A stretch of DNA of 64,000 nucleotides from Dyadobacter pollutisoli (GTDB lineage: Bacteria > Bacteroidota > Bacteroidia > Cytophagales > Spirosomataceae), in the NCBI RefSeq assembly GCF_026625565.1, contig NZ_CP112998.1, positions 6,484,501 through 6,548,500 of the forward strand, written 5' to 3'. Numbering within the stretch: position 1 is the first letter of the stretch; the number at the start of each line of letters is the position of its first letter. The position numbers and the translations under genes were made by a program. This document shows, piece after piece, positions 1 through 7,664 of the stretch. The notes beneath the pieces were generated by a model. That model did not search any database. It saw only the letters and a program-made list of their open reading frames with translations, and had not been told where the DNA came from.

Positions 1-600
1 CCTGAACCGGGTGATTGATACCGGTTTAGGGCCGGCAATGTGCGCGATTCGCTTACATCCCCTTTTAATGAGATGCTCCGTAGCCTCAAAAGCTCCCTTG
101 TAATCATCCACACGTACCTTATGCGTCTGCATGGCGTCGCTTACACGGTCGAAGAAAACAACTGGAATGCCTTGTTCCTGAAGAGATACAAAATGATCAA
201 TATTAATAGACTGGCTTGAAATAGCCACGACCAGTCCGTCGACCCTGCGGGAAGCAATGTGCCTGGATGCTGAGCGTTCGCGTTCAAGCTGCTCATGGCT
301 TTGGTAAATCATCGTGTGATAACCTCGGCTATACGCGATGTCCTCTACACCCCCGATCGCGGAGGAGTAAAACCTGTTGGCAATGTCCGGTACGATCACC
401 CCGATCGTCTGTGTGCGGTTCTTTAGAAGGCTTATCGCGATCGGGTTAGGATAATAGTTCAGCTGCTCAGCCAGGTCTATGACTTTTTTCTTGGTTTCCT
501 CACTGATCTCGCTGCTGTCCCTGAGCGCTCTTGAGACCGTGGATTTCGAGACATTGAGCTGCCTGGCAATTTCCTTAATCGTGATGGATACCTTTTTCAT
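1..600 (-). CDS. LacI-family transcriptional regulator (3' part cut by window edge)
   Basis: Reading the minus strand from the ATG at 600 gives 200 codons running off the left edge. Residues about 6-50 form the LacI helix-turn-helix (TIKEIARQLNVSKSTVSRAL) with the hinge helix after it, followed by the sugar-binding core (IGVIVPDIANRFYSS and a VDGLVVAIS strand). LacI proteins repress or activate sugar catabolism genes and release DNA on binding a sugar effector. The gene is divergent from the sigma factor at 884 and lies next to uronate catabolism genes, so control of that cluster is a reasonable inference. The ligand cannot be told because the C-terminal half is outside the window. Confidence 0.93.
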   Translation of the reverse strand, partial: MKKVSITIKEIARQLNVSKSTVSRALRDSSEISEETKKKVIDLAEQLNYYPNPIAISLLKNRTQTIGVIVPDIANRFYSSAIGGVEDIAYSRGYHTMIYQSHEQLERERSASRHIASRRVDGLVVAISSQSINIDHFVSLQEQGIPVVFFDRVSDAMQTHKVRVDDYKGAFEATEHLIKRGCKRIAHIAGPKPVSITRFR

Positions 601-690
601 GGGATAATATGAGAATAATGCAATGTTATTATATTTTCTAGGAAATGCACCAAATGTGAATCGTTGCACAAGTTACTAAAAATCGACTCT

Positions 691-739
691 GGTTCCGGGA
701 AATTTTGCGCTATCGGGAACGGTTCCGGGAACGGTTGCG
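691..739. promoter_or_regulatory. Candidate LacI-type operator repeats
   Basis: The 283-bp gap between the LacI gene and the sigma factor contains the 11-mer GGTTCCGGGAA twice (691-701 and 721-731). It also has two overlapping dyads, GGAAC-G-GTTCC at 716-726 and GTTCC-G-GGAAC at 722-732. Short GC-centred dyads next to a LacI gene suggest autoregulation. The dyads are seen in the sequence; the operator role is inference. Nothing else was recognised in 601-883. Confidence 0.4.
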
Positions 740-883
740 TAGATTTATAGCTTTTTTTCAAGATTTATTTTTGTGTATCACCGAATCAATGTTTAAACTA
801 GGTTAATTGTTGACGAGGTCAGTATACCTTACACCACTACATATCCAGGAATTTTTCTATAATTTACCTAGCTCAAATTTTAA

Positions 884-1495
884 ATGGAAGCAAGATCATT
901 TACCAACGCATTACCATCTGTTTATTCCCAGAAAAATGTTTTGGAAAATTTGTTTGGCAGAGTGGTTACTACCGGAGATTACCATGCTTTCCGCGAGTTA
1001 TTTACGCACCATTACAGGTCGCTCTGCAACTATGCCATGCGCGTGGTAGTTACCCGTGAAATTGCTGAGGAGGTTGTTTCCGATGTATTCGTGAAACTTT
1101 GGAAAAATCGTGAGCAAATAGAGGTGCACACTTCATTTCAGGCTTACATTTACAGAGCAGTGCGAAATCAGGCCCTGGACTATCTTAAACTGAGAGTCCA
1201 CCGTCAGAACGAGCGTGAATCACTGGAATCGGTGCAATGGAATATGACCCACGCGGATCATTTTTCACCGGCTGAGGAAATGTCATTCAATGAATTTTAC
1301 GAACATGTGGAAGGCTGCATTCAGGCGCTGCCGCGGCAATGCCAGATCATTTTCAGGCTGAGCAGAGAAGAAGGTCTACGGTACCGCGACATTGCTGAAA
1401 AGCTTGCAATTTCTGTCAAAACGGTAGAAACTCAAATGAGCCGTGCATTGAAGGTATTGCGCGAGCGCGTACCGGAGCATAGGTTGGTGGCTTGA
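884..1495 (+). CDS. ECF RNA polymerase sigma factor, Bacteroides-expansion type
   Basis: The 203-residue protein has sigma region 2 at about residues 35-105 (FRELFTHHYRSLCNYAMRVV, then DVFVKLWKNR) and region 4 at about 145-195 (LPRQCQIIFRLSREEGLRYRD, then KLAISVKTVETQMSRALKVL, an HTH). The pattern fits the sigma-70 factors of Bacteroidota that normally sit beside FecR anti-sigma and SusC/SusD genes. Here no FecR partner follows; the next gene is uxuA. It may act on promoters elsewhere or be controlled by a distant partner. The ATG at 884 places region 2 at the usual distance from the N-terminus. Confidence 0.9.
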   Translation: MEARSFTNALPSVYSQKNVLENLFGRVVTTGDYHAFRELFTHHYRSLCNYAMRVVVTREIAEEVVSDVFVKLWKNREQIEVHTSFQAYIYRAVRNQALDYLKLRVHRQNERESLESVQWNMTHADHFSPAEEMSFNEFYEHVEGCIQALPRQCQIIFRLSREEGLRYRDIAEKLAISVKTVETQMSRALKVLRERVPEHRLVA

Positions 1496-1505
1496 TTTAC
1501 TTCGG

Positions 1506-1625
1506 CAGTCGGCTTTCGGCTGTCAGCTTTTTTTAGATTTTTTAGTAACAAACCATAAAATTGCTTGAAGCCAGCGGGATCGAGCTGACGGCATTGCCGA
1601 CAGCCGACAGCCGATAGCCGACAGC
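1506..1625. repeat. Inverted heptamer-word element, copy 1 (word CCGACAG)
   Basis: The gap between the sigma factor and uxuA has two arms of tandem 7-bp words. The left arm (1506-1526) reads CAGTCGG, CTTTCGG, CTGTCAG. The right arm (1597-1624) reads CCGACAG, CCGACAG, CCGATAG, CCGACAG. The arms are reverse complements of each other and flank an AT-rich spacer, so the transcript could form a long hairpin. The same words build the element at 42401-42487. Function is unknown; it could act as a terminator or be a mobile palindromic repeat. Confidence 0.75.
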
Positions 1626-1634
1626 CATAAAACA

Positions 1635-2825
1635 ATGGCATTAGAACAAACATGGCGTTGGTTCGGGCCTGCCGATCCGGTTTCATTACAGGATATCCGC
1701 CAGGCCGGAGCAACAGGAATTGTAACAGCATTACATCACATTCCGAACGGGGAGATCTGGACCACGGAAGAAATTCAGAAACGGAAGGCCCTGATCGAAG
1801 AGGCCGGCCTTACCTGGTCGGTGGTAGAAAGTGTGCCTGTGCACGAAGCGATCAAGACTCGTACAGGCGATTTTGAAAAATACATTAGAAATTATCAGCA
1901 AAGCCTCATCAATCTCGGCCAATCCGGCATTGATACGGTTTGCTATAATTTTATGCCGATCCTGGACTGGACGCGCACGGATCTGGACGCTCCGATGAAA
2001 GACGGTTCTACCGGATTACGGTTTGATGCAACACATTTCGCTGCATTTGACCTTTATCTTTTAGACAGGCCTGAGGCGCAGGAATTGTATTCGGAAGAAC
2101 AAAAGCAAAAGGCCAAAAACTGGCTGGACAATGCTTCCGAGGAAAGTGTTCAGCGACTTGTACGCAACATTATTGCGGGCTTACCCGGCTCGGAAGAAAG
2201 TTTTACGATAGAACAATTCAGAAAAGTACTGGCTACTTATCAACATGTGGGTGATCTTGAACTGAGAACGCATCTTTATCAGTTCATTCAGGCGATCGGC
2301 CCTGTGGCTGAAGAGGCGGGTATCAGGCTGGCGATACATCCGGACGATCCTCCGTATCCGATCCTTGGCCTGCCGCGCGTGGTAAGTACTGAAAATGACG
2401 CATTGCTTTTGCTGGAAGCCTATGATCATCAGACCAATGGAATTTGTTTTTGCACCGGTTCCTACGGTGTGAGACCGGACAATGACCTGAGCGGAATGGT
2501 GAGAAGACTGGGTGACCGCATTCATTTTATCCATTTACGTGCCACCAAAAGAGAGCATGACGGAAGTTTTTACGAGGCCGATCACCTCGATGGAGATGTG
2601 GATATGTATGGTGTAATGAAGGCATTGCTTTCGGAACAAAAAAGAAGAAGGAATGAAGGACGAACAGATCTGAGAATGCCTTTCCGTCCTGATCACGGAC
2701 ATCGCATGCTTGACGACCTTTCGGCTACCAAAAGGACCAACCCGGGCTACACGGCCATTGGACGTCTTCGCGGACTGGCTGAATTGCGCGGACTGGAATA
2801 CGGAATTGAGAGGAGTAACCCTTGA
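1635..2825 (+). CDS. uxuA: Mannonate dehydratase
   Basis: The 396-residue protein matches UxuA, which dehydrates D-mannonate to 2-keto-3-deoxygluconate (KDG) in hexuronate catabolism, in the cytoplasm. It has the expected TIM-barrel start (MALEQTWRWFGPADPVSL), the DWTRTDL segment, the AIHPDDPP metal-site strand, a CFCTGS motif at residues 271-276 and IHFIHLRATKR. Length is typical. It precedes uxaC by 39 bp and is probably cotranscribed with it; kdgK and eda lie downstream, so the product KDG can be phosphorylated and cleaved locally. No strong ribosome-binding site is visible, which is common in this phylum. Confidence 0.95.
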   Translation: MALEQTWRWFGPADPVSLQDIRQAGATGIVTALHHIPNGEIWTTEEIQKRKALIEEAGLTWSVVESVPVHEAIKTRTGDFEKYIRNYQQSLINLGQSGIDTVCYNFMPILDWTRTDLDAPMKDGSTGLRFDATHFAAFDLYLLDRPEAQELYSEEQKQKAKNWLDNASEESVQRLVRNIIAGLPGSEESFTIEQFRKVLATYQHVGDLELRTHLYQFIQAIGPVAEEAGIRLAIHPDDPPYPILGLPRVVSTENDALLLLEAYDHQTNGICFCTGSYGVRPDNDLSGMVRRLGDRIHFIHLRATKREHDGSFYEADHLDGDVDMYGVMKALLSEQKRRRNEGRTDLRMPFRPDHGHRMLDDLSATKRTNPGYTAIGRLRGLAELRGLEYGIERSNP

Positions 2826-2864
2826 ATTTTAACAGAGCAATATCAATTTGAAGCTCACCTACTA

Positions 2865-4292
2865 ATGACAACAACAAGCACCACCGTACAAAAGACTTTT
2901 ATTACAGAAGATTTCCTGCTGCGCTCAGAGACCGCGCGTATTCTTTACCACGACTACGCCAAGGAAATGCCTATTATCGACTACCATTGCCATTTGCCGC
3001 CCGATCAGATCGCGGAGGACAAGCAGTTTGAAAACCTGACTCAGATCTGGCTGTATGGCGACCACTACAAATGGCGGGCGATGCGTGCGAACGGTATCAA
3101 TGAGAAATATTGTACCGGCAATGGCAGCGACTGGGAAAAGTTTGAGCAATGGGCAGCCACGGTGCCTTACACCATGCGTAATCCATTGTACCACTGGACG
3201 CACCTGGAACTGCTGCGGTATTTCGACATTGATATTTTGCTGAATAAAGACTCGGCGAGAGAGATTTACGAAGAATGTAATGCAAAACTGAAACAGCCTG
3301 ATTTCTCTGTAAAAAGCTTGCTCAAACGAATGAATGTCAAGGTTATTTGTACTACTGACGACCCGACGGACTCATTGCATTACCACCAGCAGATCAGTAA
3401 AAGTGGGTTAGGTATAAAAGTGTTACCCACTTTCCGTCCTGACAAATCAATGCTATTGATCGATTCTCCCGAAGAATTTAAACAATATCTCGCCAAATTA
3501 TCCGAGGTATCGGGTAGTGGCACAATTGGTACTTATGAAGAACTGCTAGCTGTTTTAGGAAGCCGTCATGACTTTTTTGCGTCAATGGGCGGGAGACTTT
3601 CCGATCACGGTCTTGAACATATCTATTCCGATTTTGATGAAAAACTGGCGAAGGAAGCTTTTGCTTTGACATTGAATGATGAAATTGCAACAGCAGAACA
3701 GCGAAGCGCTTTCAAATCGGTATTGCTTTTTGATCTGGCAAAACTGGATCATGCAAAATCATGGACGCAACAGTTTCACCTGGGCGCATTGCGTAACAAT
3801 AACGAACGCATGCTGCGCGAACTAGGCCCTGATACTGGCTGGGATTCAATAGGTGATTACAGCCAGGCACAGGCATTGTCCAAGTTTTTCAATAAGCTGG
3901 ATTCTACCAATCAATTGGCCAAAACAATACTTTACAACCTCAATCCGGCCGACAATGAAGTATTGGCGACGATGACCGGGAATTATAATGACGGTACCGT
4001 TGCCGGTAAAATGCAATTTGGCTCCGGCTGGTGGTTCCTGGATCAGAAAGACGGAATGGAGCGGCAGATGAATGCACTTTCCAACATGGGGCTGCTGAGC
4101 CGTTTTGTGGGTATGCTGACGGATTCAAGGAGCTTTTTGTCATATCCGCGGCACGAATATTTCCGCAGGATCCTCTGCAACCTGATCGGGAACGATGTGG
4201 AAAACGGAGAGCTGCCCAATGATATTCCCTGGCTGGGGAAACTGGTGGAGGACATCTCCTACAACAATGCAAATAATTATTTTGGTTTTTGA
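2865..4292 (+). CDS. uxaC: Glucuronate (uronate) isomerase
   Basis: UxaC interconverts D-glucuronate and D-fructuronate, and D-galacturonate and D-tagaturonate, as the first step of the pathway. The 475-residue protein has the amidohydrolase-like metal motif IIDYHCHLPP (H41, H43), the CTTDDPTDSL segment and a C-terminal LVEDISYNNANNYF. Length and motifs fit the family fully. It sits between uxuA and kdgK. A hairpin terminator follows at 4327, so kdgK probably also has its own promoter. Confidence 0.96.
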   Translation: MTTTSTTVQKTFITEDFLLRSETARILYHDYAKEMPIIDYHCHLPPDQIAEDKQFENLTQIWLYGDHYKWRAMRANGINEKYCTGNGSDWEKFEQWAATVPYTMRNPLYHWTHLELLRYFDIDILLNKDSAREIYEECNAKLKQPDFSVKSLLKRMNVKVICTTDDPTDSLHYHQQISKSGLGIKVLPTFRPDKSMLLIDSPEEFKQYLAKLSEVSGSGTIGTYEELLAVLGSRHDFFASMGGRLSDHGLEHIYSDFDEKLAKEAFALTLNDEIATAEQRSAFKSVLLFDLAKLDHAKSWTQQFHLGALRNNNERMLRELGPDTGWDSIGDYSQAQALSKFFNKLDSTNQLAKTILYNLNPADNEVLATMTGNYNDGTVAGKMQFGSGWWFLDQKDGMERQMNALSNMGLLSRFVGMLTDSRSFLSYPRHEYFRRILCNLIGNDVENGELPNDIPWLGKLVEDISYNNANNYFGF

Positions 4293-4326
4293 GGTAGGTT
4301 TATATTTCACTGATATTAAAGAAAAG

Positions 4327-4358
4327 AATAGCCCAGACTTTTTAGGTTGTGGGCTATT
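4327..4358 (+). terminator. Rho-independent-type terminator after uxaC
   Basis: A 9-bp stem, AATAGCCCA (4327-4335) with TGGGCTATT (4350-4358), is followed by TTAATG, a weak T tract. It lies 35 bp after the uxaC stop. The stem is seen; termination is inference. Confidence 0.65.
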
Positions 4359-4451
4359 TTAATGTTTAATACTTACTTTTGACTGTTTATTAATTTTATC
4401 AAAAGCCCCCGGAGAAGACGATTCTTTGGTATACGGGCATCAGTTTAAAAT

Positions 4452-5447
4452 ATGGCTCAGATTGTTTCTTTCGGAGAAGTCCTTATGCGACTTTCTACTC
4501 CCGGTTTTTCCCGTTTTGAACAAGCCCGGCAATTGAATGTGACCTATGCTGGCGGCGAAGCAAATGTTTCTACCGCGCTCGCTTATTGGGGTCATCACAC
4601 TGCCCACGTAACCCGTTTTCCCGATTCTCCGATTGGAAGGGCGGCGGCTCAGTACCTTCGCTTTCATGGCGTGGATATTTCACATATTATCTATGGAGGG
4701 CCGCGTATGGCTGTTTACTATCTGGAAACAGGAGCGGCATTGCGGGGAAGCCAGATCGTGTACGACAGAGCGAATTCCTCCCTGGCGGAGATTGATCCGA
4801 AGGAAATCGATTGGGATGAGATTTTAAAAGATGCAAAATGGTTTCACTGGGCGGGCATTACCCCCGCACTTTCGCAGGGCGCTGCGGATGCGTTGCTCGA
4901 CGGAATTAACGCTTCCAGGAAGAGAGGTATTACGGTATCAGGAGATATTTTTTACAGGGCTAATTTGTGGAAATATGGTAAGAAGCCTTCCGAAATCCTG
5001 CCTGAACTAACGGCCGGGACCGATATTGTGATTGCTAACAGCGAAAATATAAAAGAGATTTTTGGCATTGGAGGAAACGATTTTAAGGAATCCTGCGTCA
5101 ATTTACAAAAGGCTTATCCACAGGTAAGTACGGTGGTGGATACCAAAAGGACCTCTCTCAGCGCGTCTCACAACCTGTTGAGAGCCTATCTTTGGAATGG
5201 TAAAGAATTGCTTGAAACTGCGGATACCGAAATTAACCCGATTATTGACAGGGTAGGCGGAGGCGATGCATTTATCGCCGGCTTGATCCACGGTCTGATC
5301 AGTTTTGATGACCAGCAAAGGGCATTGGAATTCGGGGTAGCGGCGTCTGCATTGAAACATACTATTGAAGGAGATGCCCTGATTTCAACGATTGCAGAAG
5401 TGGAGGCGATCAGGCAGGGAGAGACCTCTGGAAGAATCAAGCGGTAA
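4452..5447 (+). CDS. kdgK: 2-keto-3-deoxygluconate kinase (PfkB family)
   Basis: KdgK phosphorylates KDG to KDPG. The 331-residue protein shows the ribokinase/PfkB fold: an N-terminal GGEANVSTALAYWG substrate-loop segment at about residues 34-47 and the C-terminal signature VGGGDAF at 268-274, with D272 as the expected catalytic base. It lies upstream of eda with an 83-bp gap that holds a hairpin and a heptamer array. PfkB sugar specificity is hard to assign from sequence alone, but the neighbours uxuA, uxaC and eda make KDG by far the best substrate. Confidence 0.9.
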   Translation: MAQIVSFGEVLMRLSTPGFSRFEQARQLNVTYAGGEANVSTALAYWGHHTAHVTRFPDSPIGRAAAQYLRFHGVDISHIIYGGPRMAVYYLETGAALRGSQIVYDRANSSLAEIDPKEIDWDEILKDAKWFHWAGITPALSQGAADALLDGINASRKRGITVSGDIFYRANLWKYGKKPSEILPELTAGTDIVIANSENIKEIFGIGGNDFKESCVNLQKAYPQVSTVVDTKRTSLSASHNLLRAYLWNGKELLETADTEINPIIDRVGGGDAFIAGLIHGLISFDDQQRALEFGVAASALKHTIEGDALISTIAEVEAIRQGETSGRIKR

Positions 5448-5458
5448 TTGTAATTGAG

Positions 5459-5524
5459 TAGGAGTGAATTAAACTCCTATAACTAACAAAAGCTAAATGC
5501 TAATAGCTCAAAGCTAACAGCTCA
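5459..5524. repeat. Hairpin plus heptamer-word array between kdgK and eda
   Basis: A 7-bp stem TAGGAGT/ACTCCTA (5459-5465 with 5473-5479) is followed by five consecutive 7-bp words at 5490-5524: AAGCTAA, ATGCTAA, TAGCTCA, AAGCTAA, CAGCTCA. The words resemble one another and end 6 bp before the eda start codon. This is the same architecture (different word) as at 1506, 21084 and 42401. Confidence 0.6.
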
Positions 5525-5530
5525 AAAACT

Positions 5531-6196
5531 ATGGACAAAGAAACAACATTAGTGCTTTTGAATGAAGTGGGGATTTTGCCACTTTTTTATCATGCAGATA
5601 TAGAGATCGCAAAGGAAGTGATCAACGCCAGTTACAGAGGCGGTGCCCGGGCATTTGAATTTACAAATCGCGGAGAAAATGCATTCAATGTATTCACTGA
5701 GCTTTTGGCGCACGTAAAAGAAAGCCTGCCAGGACTTTCATTAGGGATCGGGACGATCTATGATGTGGAAACGGCTCAGAAATTTATTGATGCCGGAACC
5801 GATTTTATTGTAACGCCATGCCTGAATCCGGAAGTAGGCCGCGCTTGTTCAATAGCAAATATTCCCTGGATACCAGGTATTTCCACGCTCACAGAGATTT
5901 ATAATGCACAACAAGCAGGGGCCGAAGTTGTGAAACTTTTCCCCGGGGAAGTAGTAGGATCCAAATTTGTGAGGGCGATTCGCGGACCTATGCCAAAGGT
6001 AAAAATCATGGTGACGGGAGGTGTTCAGCCAACCCGTGAAAGTATCGGTGAATGGTTCGGCGCAGGAGCTTACGCAGTAGGACTTGGCTCAAACCTGTTT
6101 CCGAAAGATGTGATTGCCGAAGGCAACTATTCCTGGATCGAACAAAAAGTTGCTGAAAGCATCAATTTGGTAAAGGAATTCAGACAAAATAGCTGA
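5531..6196 (+). CDS. eda: KDPG / 4-hydroxy-2-oxoglutarate aldolase
   Basis: Eda cleaves KDPG into pyruvate and glyceraldehyde-3-phosphate, closing the uronate route. The 221-residue class I aldolase has the catalytic Glu in AFEFTNRG (E43) and the Schiff-base Lys in VVKLFPGEVVG (K135). It is typical in length for the family. It is the last plus-strand gene of the uronate set and its TGA stop (6194-6196) abuts the stop of the minus-strand Uma2 gene with no gap. Confidence 0.94.
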   Translation: MDKETTLVLLNEVGILPLFYHADIEIAKEVINASYRGGARAFEFTNRGENAFNVFTELLAHVKESLPGLSLGIGTIYDVETAQKFIDAGTDFIVTPCLNPEVGRACSIANIPWIPGISTLTEIYNAQQAGAEVVKLFPGEVVGSKFVRAIRGPMPKVKIMVTGGVQPTRESIGEWFGAGAYAVGLGSNLFPKDVIAEGNYSWIEQKVAESINLVKEFRQNS

Positions 6197-6778
6197 TTAG
6201 TATTCCAATATATCACTCAGGCGGACGGAGAAATGATTCAGCACCGTTCCGCCCGATAGCGTCTCTTCAAATTTCATTGTAAAAGTGGGTTTGCCTGGTT
6301 CGAATATGTAGGTCATTTGTTGATCAGTACATATTAGCCAGGCAAGCCTTACACCATTCTCGATCCATTTACTCATTTTGGATTGCAGATCTGCAACACC
6401 GTCGGTCTCAGATTTCAGCTCAATTACAAAATCAGGCGCCAGGTGCGGAAAAGACTTTTTTTCGGACATGCTCAATGCATCCCAGCGTTCCAGTTTTATC
6501 CATGCTACGTCAGGAAGCCGCATGGACGAGTCGGCCAGAAAGAAACCGCCATTAGATTCTAAAACCCTACCTGCCTTATATTTACGGTTCCAGATCCCGA
6601 GTTCGGTGATCAATTCACTGTTATTGGAGCTGCTTATTGCGAAAGCAGGTGTCATGTTGATGAATAACTGCCCTTCTTCGTCTCGCTCTATCGACAATTC
6701 GGGATTAGCGACGCTAAATGCTATCAATTCTTCGTCGTTAAGGAATTTGTGTACCGGCATGTTTAACGGAATCATCAT
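6197..6778 (-). CDS. Uma2-family (DUF820) PD-(D/E)XK nuclease-like protein
   Basis: The 193-residue protein has the Uma2 layout: an N-terminal NDEELIAFSVANPEL segment, then a nuclease-like core in which LPDVAWIKLERW and PDFVIELKSETD supply the restriction-endonuclease-like D and ExK residues at about positions 105 and 134-136. Uma2 proteins are widespread in cyanobacteria and Bacteroidota and lack a settled role. It sits on the opposite strand inside the uronate cluster, which suggests later insertion. There is no partner gene beside it. Confidence 0.85.
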   Translation of the reverse strand: MMIPLNMPVHKFLNDEELIAFSVANPELSIERDEEGQLFINMTPAFAISSSNNSELITELGIWNRKYKAGRVLESNGGFFLADSSMRLPDVAWIKLERWDALSMSEKKSFPHLAPDFVIELKSETDGVADLQSKMSKWIENGVRLAWLICTDQQMTYIFEPGKPTFTMKFEETLSGGTVLNHFSVRLSDILEY

Positions 6779-6944
6779 GGCTGAATTTATTATTTAAATA
6801 TAGACACAAGATCAGCTTAATGTCATTCAACCAGCGTCCGGGGTGTATCAATGAGTAAACGGCCCAGAGGCATAAAATAACTACCAGGAATGCAATGTTT
6901 AGCGATATCTGTTGTAACTTTTGGGGTACATTTCTTTGACTTAA

Positions 6945-7664
6945 ATGCTTACTGCCGCAATCATATTATCAGTCGTATTTACTTCGCTTGGTTTTGTTGT
7001 AACCAGCGGCAATGCCAAGTATATTTTGTCAGGATACAATACCATGTCCGAGGCAGATCGGGCGAAAATGGATATTGAGGGTTACCTGAGGTTCTTCAAG
7101 AAATTCCATATTACTTTGGGGGTTACATTGATCGCCGGGTACCTGGTACTAAGTTCCTTCAACATGAACTGGGCCGGAACTTTCATGATCATGTACCCGC
7201 TGCTGGCGTACGTTTTCCTGATCGCGAAGGGAAATAAGTTTTATAAAGGAACAAAGGGGCAGAGGGCAGGGACGTATGTGGGTATGTCGATTATACTTGT
7301 TGTTGCGGTTGCTGTGGGAATTCAGCTGTACAGCAGTTTCAGGAATAGCGAAATACTCCTGACAGACAACAAACTGGAAATAAAGGGTATTTACGGATTG
7401 AGTTTGAAAAAAGCCGATGTTGCGGAAATCGACGTTGTTGCAGACATACCGCCGATCTCTTTCAAGTCAAATGGATTTGCTGCGGGCGACTTTTCAAAAG
7501 GAAGCTTTAAGACCAAAGATGGCCGGACGATCAAACTTTTTGTCAATAAAAAAGCAGATCCGTTTTTGCTGATCAAGACCAAAACGGATGAAATATATTA
7601 CAGCTCCGACGAAATCTCTTCGCCAGAGCTGTATAACAAAATTAAAGCGTGGATGTCCCGCTAG
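6945..7664 (+). CDS. DUF3784-type membrane protein with a C-terminal PH-like domain
   Basis: The 239-residue protein has four predicted membrane helices (about residues 1-20, 53-75, 79-97, 105-127). The first hairpin carries the segment GYNTMSEADRAKMD typical of DUF3784. The C-terminal half (about 130-239) is beta-rich (NKLEIKGIYGLSLKKADVAE, then RTIKLFVNKKADPF) like bacterial PH domains. Function is unknown; the fold suggests a membrane sensor or scaffold. The 3' end overlaps the 3' end of uxaB by 23 bp in convergent orientation. Confidence 0.75.
   Translation: MLTAAIILSVVFTSLGFVVTSGNAKYILSGYNTMSEADRAKMDIEGYLRFFKKFHITLGVTLIAGYLVLSSFNMNWAGTFMIMYPLLAYVFLIAKGNKFYKGTKGQRAGTYVGMSIILVVAVAVGIQLYSSFRNSEILLTDNKLEIKGIYGLSLKKADVAEIDVVADIPPISFKSNGFAAGDFSKGSFKTKDGRTIKLFVNKKADPFLLIKTKTDEIYYSSDEISSPELYNKIKAWMSR

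Noticed and set aside
1432..1731. A 99-codon minus-strand frame between the sigma factor and uxuA
   Set aside because: It reads through the inverted heptamer element and into two real genes on the other strand; its Gln/Arg/Pro-rich text comes from the repeat words.
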